Source: Cellvibrionales bacterium
Lineage (GTDB): Bacteria > Pseudomonadota > Gammaproteobacteria > Pseudomonadales > UBA7434
NCBI GenBank assembly: GCA_018668095.1
Contig: JABIQF010000215.1
Coordinates: 1-7,859, forward strand
Direction of reading: 5' to 3'
DNA length: 7,859 nt
The notes beneath the pieces were generated by a model, which saw only the letters and a list, made by a program, of their open reading frames with translations, made no database searches and had not been told where the DNA came from. A program made the translations under genes and the position numbers. Shown in pieces: positions 6,304-7,859 of this stretch (the first letter of the stretch is position 1; every line of letters begins with the position of its first letter).

Positions 6304-7668
6304 ATGACCACTCAAACTGCCCAAGAAACTGCCTTTGATTATTTAGCCGCCTTTGATGCCGCCGCGTCAAAAGATCAATATCGGCTAGTACAACAATGGA
6401 TGAAAAAAGAACCGCTCGCTTTTTTTAAACAACTGCGCGAAGAGCGCCCTATTCTCGTCACTCCCGAATGCACTTTAGTTACCCGCTTCGATGATGTTAG
6501 AGATTTATTGCAAATGCCTTCTATTTTTACGGTTGATCTTTATAAACCTAAAATGGGTGTAACTGACACCGACGAAGGCTACTTAATGGCGCACGATGAT
6601 GATGCCCTTCACTACCGCGAAAAATCACTGATGCAAGGCATGCTAAACCGTGATGACATTCCAAGGGTGAGAAATTTAATTGAAAAAGAAGCAAAGCAAA
6701 TTCTTGATAATAGTCATAATAAAATTGAGATTGTTAATCACTACTGCCGTACGGTACCCGCAATATTGGTGCAAGAGTATTTTGGTCTCGATGGCATAGA
6801 GAAAGAGCGATTAATCGAATGGTCTTACTGGAATCAATATGACGCCTTTCATAACCAGCCTTTTGATTTGAATACCCAAGAAAAATTTGACTACATTGTT
6901 GCCCAGCATGACAAAGCGTCAGAAGAGTTAGTGAGCTATATTGCCAAATTAATTGGCAAAAAATTCATCGTTGTGAAAGCAGAGCAAACCAAAAACCGTA
7001 TTCTCATGGGCTGGTACTTACTCAAGAAACTGTTTTGCAAACTCTTTTCAATTGAACAAACAGTATCGAAAGACGATATTGTTTATCGCATGCTGCGCTC
7101 TAGCTTCGCTGAACAAGTGGATTTTTCATTAGTGCGCGTAGGTGTTAATGCAGGGGGTTTATTAATTGGCGCAATCGAAACCACCTCACAAGCTGTTTCA
7201 CAAAGCATTGCGTTTTTTCTTGATCGCCCCGAACTCCTGCTACGCGCACAGCAAGCGGCACATGAAAATGACTCTAGTCATTTTGACAATATGGTCTGGG
7301 AATCACTTCGTTTTGTACCCATAAGCCCTTATATGTTTAGACAAACATCAGAGCGTTATACCTTAGCAAAAAACACTGATAGAGAAACCACTATTCCTGC
7401 CAATACAAACGTGCTCGCCATCACGCAATCAGCGATGTTTGATGACTATGCTTACGATAAGCCTGATGAATTTAATCCCAACAGAAACCCCTATCACCAT
7501 TTTAATTTTGGGTTCGCTTCTCACGACTGCTTAGGAAAATATATTGGTATGGTAATGATTCCTGAGATGGTCAAACAAGTATTAATTAGAAAAGATATTA
7601 GTAGTACGGAAAAAATTAATTATAAAGGCGGACCTTTTCCTGAGTCTTATCCGCTAACCTGGCAATAA
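6304..7668 (+). CDS. Cytochrome P450
   Basis: The 454-residue protein is of normal size for a soluble bacterial P450 heme-thiolate monooxygenase. The cysteine-ligand loop reads FGFASHDCLG (402-411), with Cys409 as the heme ligand and Ala405 where most P450s have Gly. The K-helix ExxR is ESLR (333-336). The I-helix oxygen-activation motif is GAIETT (289-294), with the acid-Thr pair Glu292/Thr293 intact, so it should be catalytically competent. No signal peptide or N-terminal membrane anchor is visible, which suggests a cytoplasmic location. A basic, hydrophobic stretch at about 219-250 (RILMGWYLLKKLFCKLF) could dock on membrane or partner. It lies 73 bases after the di-heme cytochrome gene and is followed by a terminator, so it is probably the operon's last gene. 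No ferredoxin, flavodoxin or reductase gene is in the window, so the electron donor, or peroxide use, is open. The substrate and CYP family cannot be assigned by eye. Confidence 0.92.
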   Translation: MTTQTAQETAFDYLAAFDAAASKDQYRLVQQWMKKEPLAFFKQLREERPILVTPECTLVTRFDDVRDLLQMPSIFTVDLYKPKMGVTDTDEGYLMAHDDDALHYREKSLMQGMLNRDDIPRVRNLIEKEAKQILDNSHNKIEIVNHYCRTVPAILVQEYFGLDGIEKERLIEWSYWNQYDAFHNQPFDLNTQEKFDYIVAQHDKASEELVSYIAKLIGKKFIVVKAEQTKNRILMGWYLLKKLFCKLFSIEQTVSKDDIVYRMLRSSFAEQVDFSLVRVGVNAGGLLIGAIETTSQAVSQSIAFFLDRPELLLRAQQAAHENDSSHFDNMVWESLRFVPISPYMFRQTSERYTLAKNTDRETTIPANTNVLAITQSAMFDDYAYDKPDEFNPNRNPYHHFNFGFASHDCLGKYIGMVMIPEMVKQVLIRKDISSTEKINYKGGPFPESYPLTWQ

Positions 7669-7731
7669 AACAGCCACCATTTTTTTAACTATTAATAAGA
7701 AAACGCCGCCTATAAAATTAGGCTATAAAAA

Positions 7732-7777
7732 AAACGGGCCTAGTTATAAGAATAACTGGCCCGTTTATTATTTATCA
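7732..7777 (+). terminator. Strong rho-independent terminator, possibly bidirectional
   Basis: The outer arms AAACGGGCC (7732-7740) and GGCCCGTTT (7758-7766) pair perfectly. They extend past a single bulged T (7741) into inner arms AGTTAT (7742-7747) and ATAACT (7752-7757), closed by an AAGA tetraloop. The T-rich run TTTATTATTTAT follows on the plus strand, 63 bases after the P450 stop. On the minus strand the stem is followed by a run of T (A-run at 7727-7734), so it could also stop leftward transcription entering from the right. Confidence 0.85.
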
Positions 7778-7793
7778 ATACGCTATTCAAAAC

Positions 7794-7827
7794 AGCATAC
7801 TATTTATAGCAGCGTATTATTAATAGC
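7794..7827. repeat. Imperfect 17-base tandem repeat after the operon
   Basis: AGCATACTATTTATAGC (7794-7810) is followed directly by AGCGTATTATTAATAGC (7811-7827), identical at 14 of 17 positions. Nothing else is recognisable from the terminator to the right edge. It may be a decayed duplication or a regulator site for a gene beyond the window. Confidence 0.35.
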
Positions 7828-7859
7828 ACATTTTTTAGATTGAATCTGAAATCAACTCA

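Noticed and set aside
7708..7723. GCCTA/TAGGC mini-hairpin after the P450 gene as a separate terminator
   Set aside because: The stem is only 5 bp and is followed by A rather than T on the plus strand; the adjacent 7732-7766 stem is a far better terminator.

Overview
The window looks like chromosomal DNA from a Gram-negative bacterium, most plausibly a marine or environmental gammaproteobacterium. This rests on exported multi-heme-type c cytochromes with CxxCH motifs, Shine-Dalgarno-led genes, moderate-to-low G+C, and a large secreted protein with F5/8-type C and thrombospondin type 3 modules. The genus cannot be fixed from the sequence. There are three substantial genes, one gene remnant and no RNA genes, transposases or CRISPR arrays.

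Layout. Positions 1-2936 (minus strand) hold a very long exported di-heme oxidoreductase of the DUF1111/DHOR family. Its C-terminus runs off the left edge of the window. None of its reading frame appears among the usual short ORFs because it has no stop inside the window. Positions 2937-3842 are a roughly 900-base spacer between divergent genes. It contains the decayed C-terminal third of a TIM-barrel amidohydrolase (minus strand, 3238-3526), an A/T-tract-rich stretch and a likely promoter for the rightward genes. Positions 3900-6230 (plus) encode a membrane-anchored di-heme c-type cytochrome of the cytochrome c peroxidase/RoxA-like superfamily. Positions 6304-7668 (plus) encode a soluble cytochrome P450. 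The two are 73 bases apart, with a long perfect hairpin between them, and are followed by a strong rho-independent terminator at 7732-7766, so they form a likely two-gene operon.

How the genes may work together. Both flanking units are heme-based oxidative enzymes: a periplasmic or surface DUF1111 protein on one side, and a di-heme cytochrome plus P450 pair on the other. The P450 has all core catalytic motifs but no signal peptide and no ferredoxin or reductase nearby. The di-heme protein should face the periplasm. Direct electron transfer between them is therefore not obvious, and sequential chemistry on a lipid or hydrophobic substrate, or oxidant handling, is a reasonable inference. The di-heme/P450 pair is the best candidate here for an under-described system.
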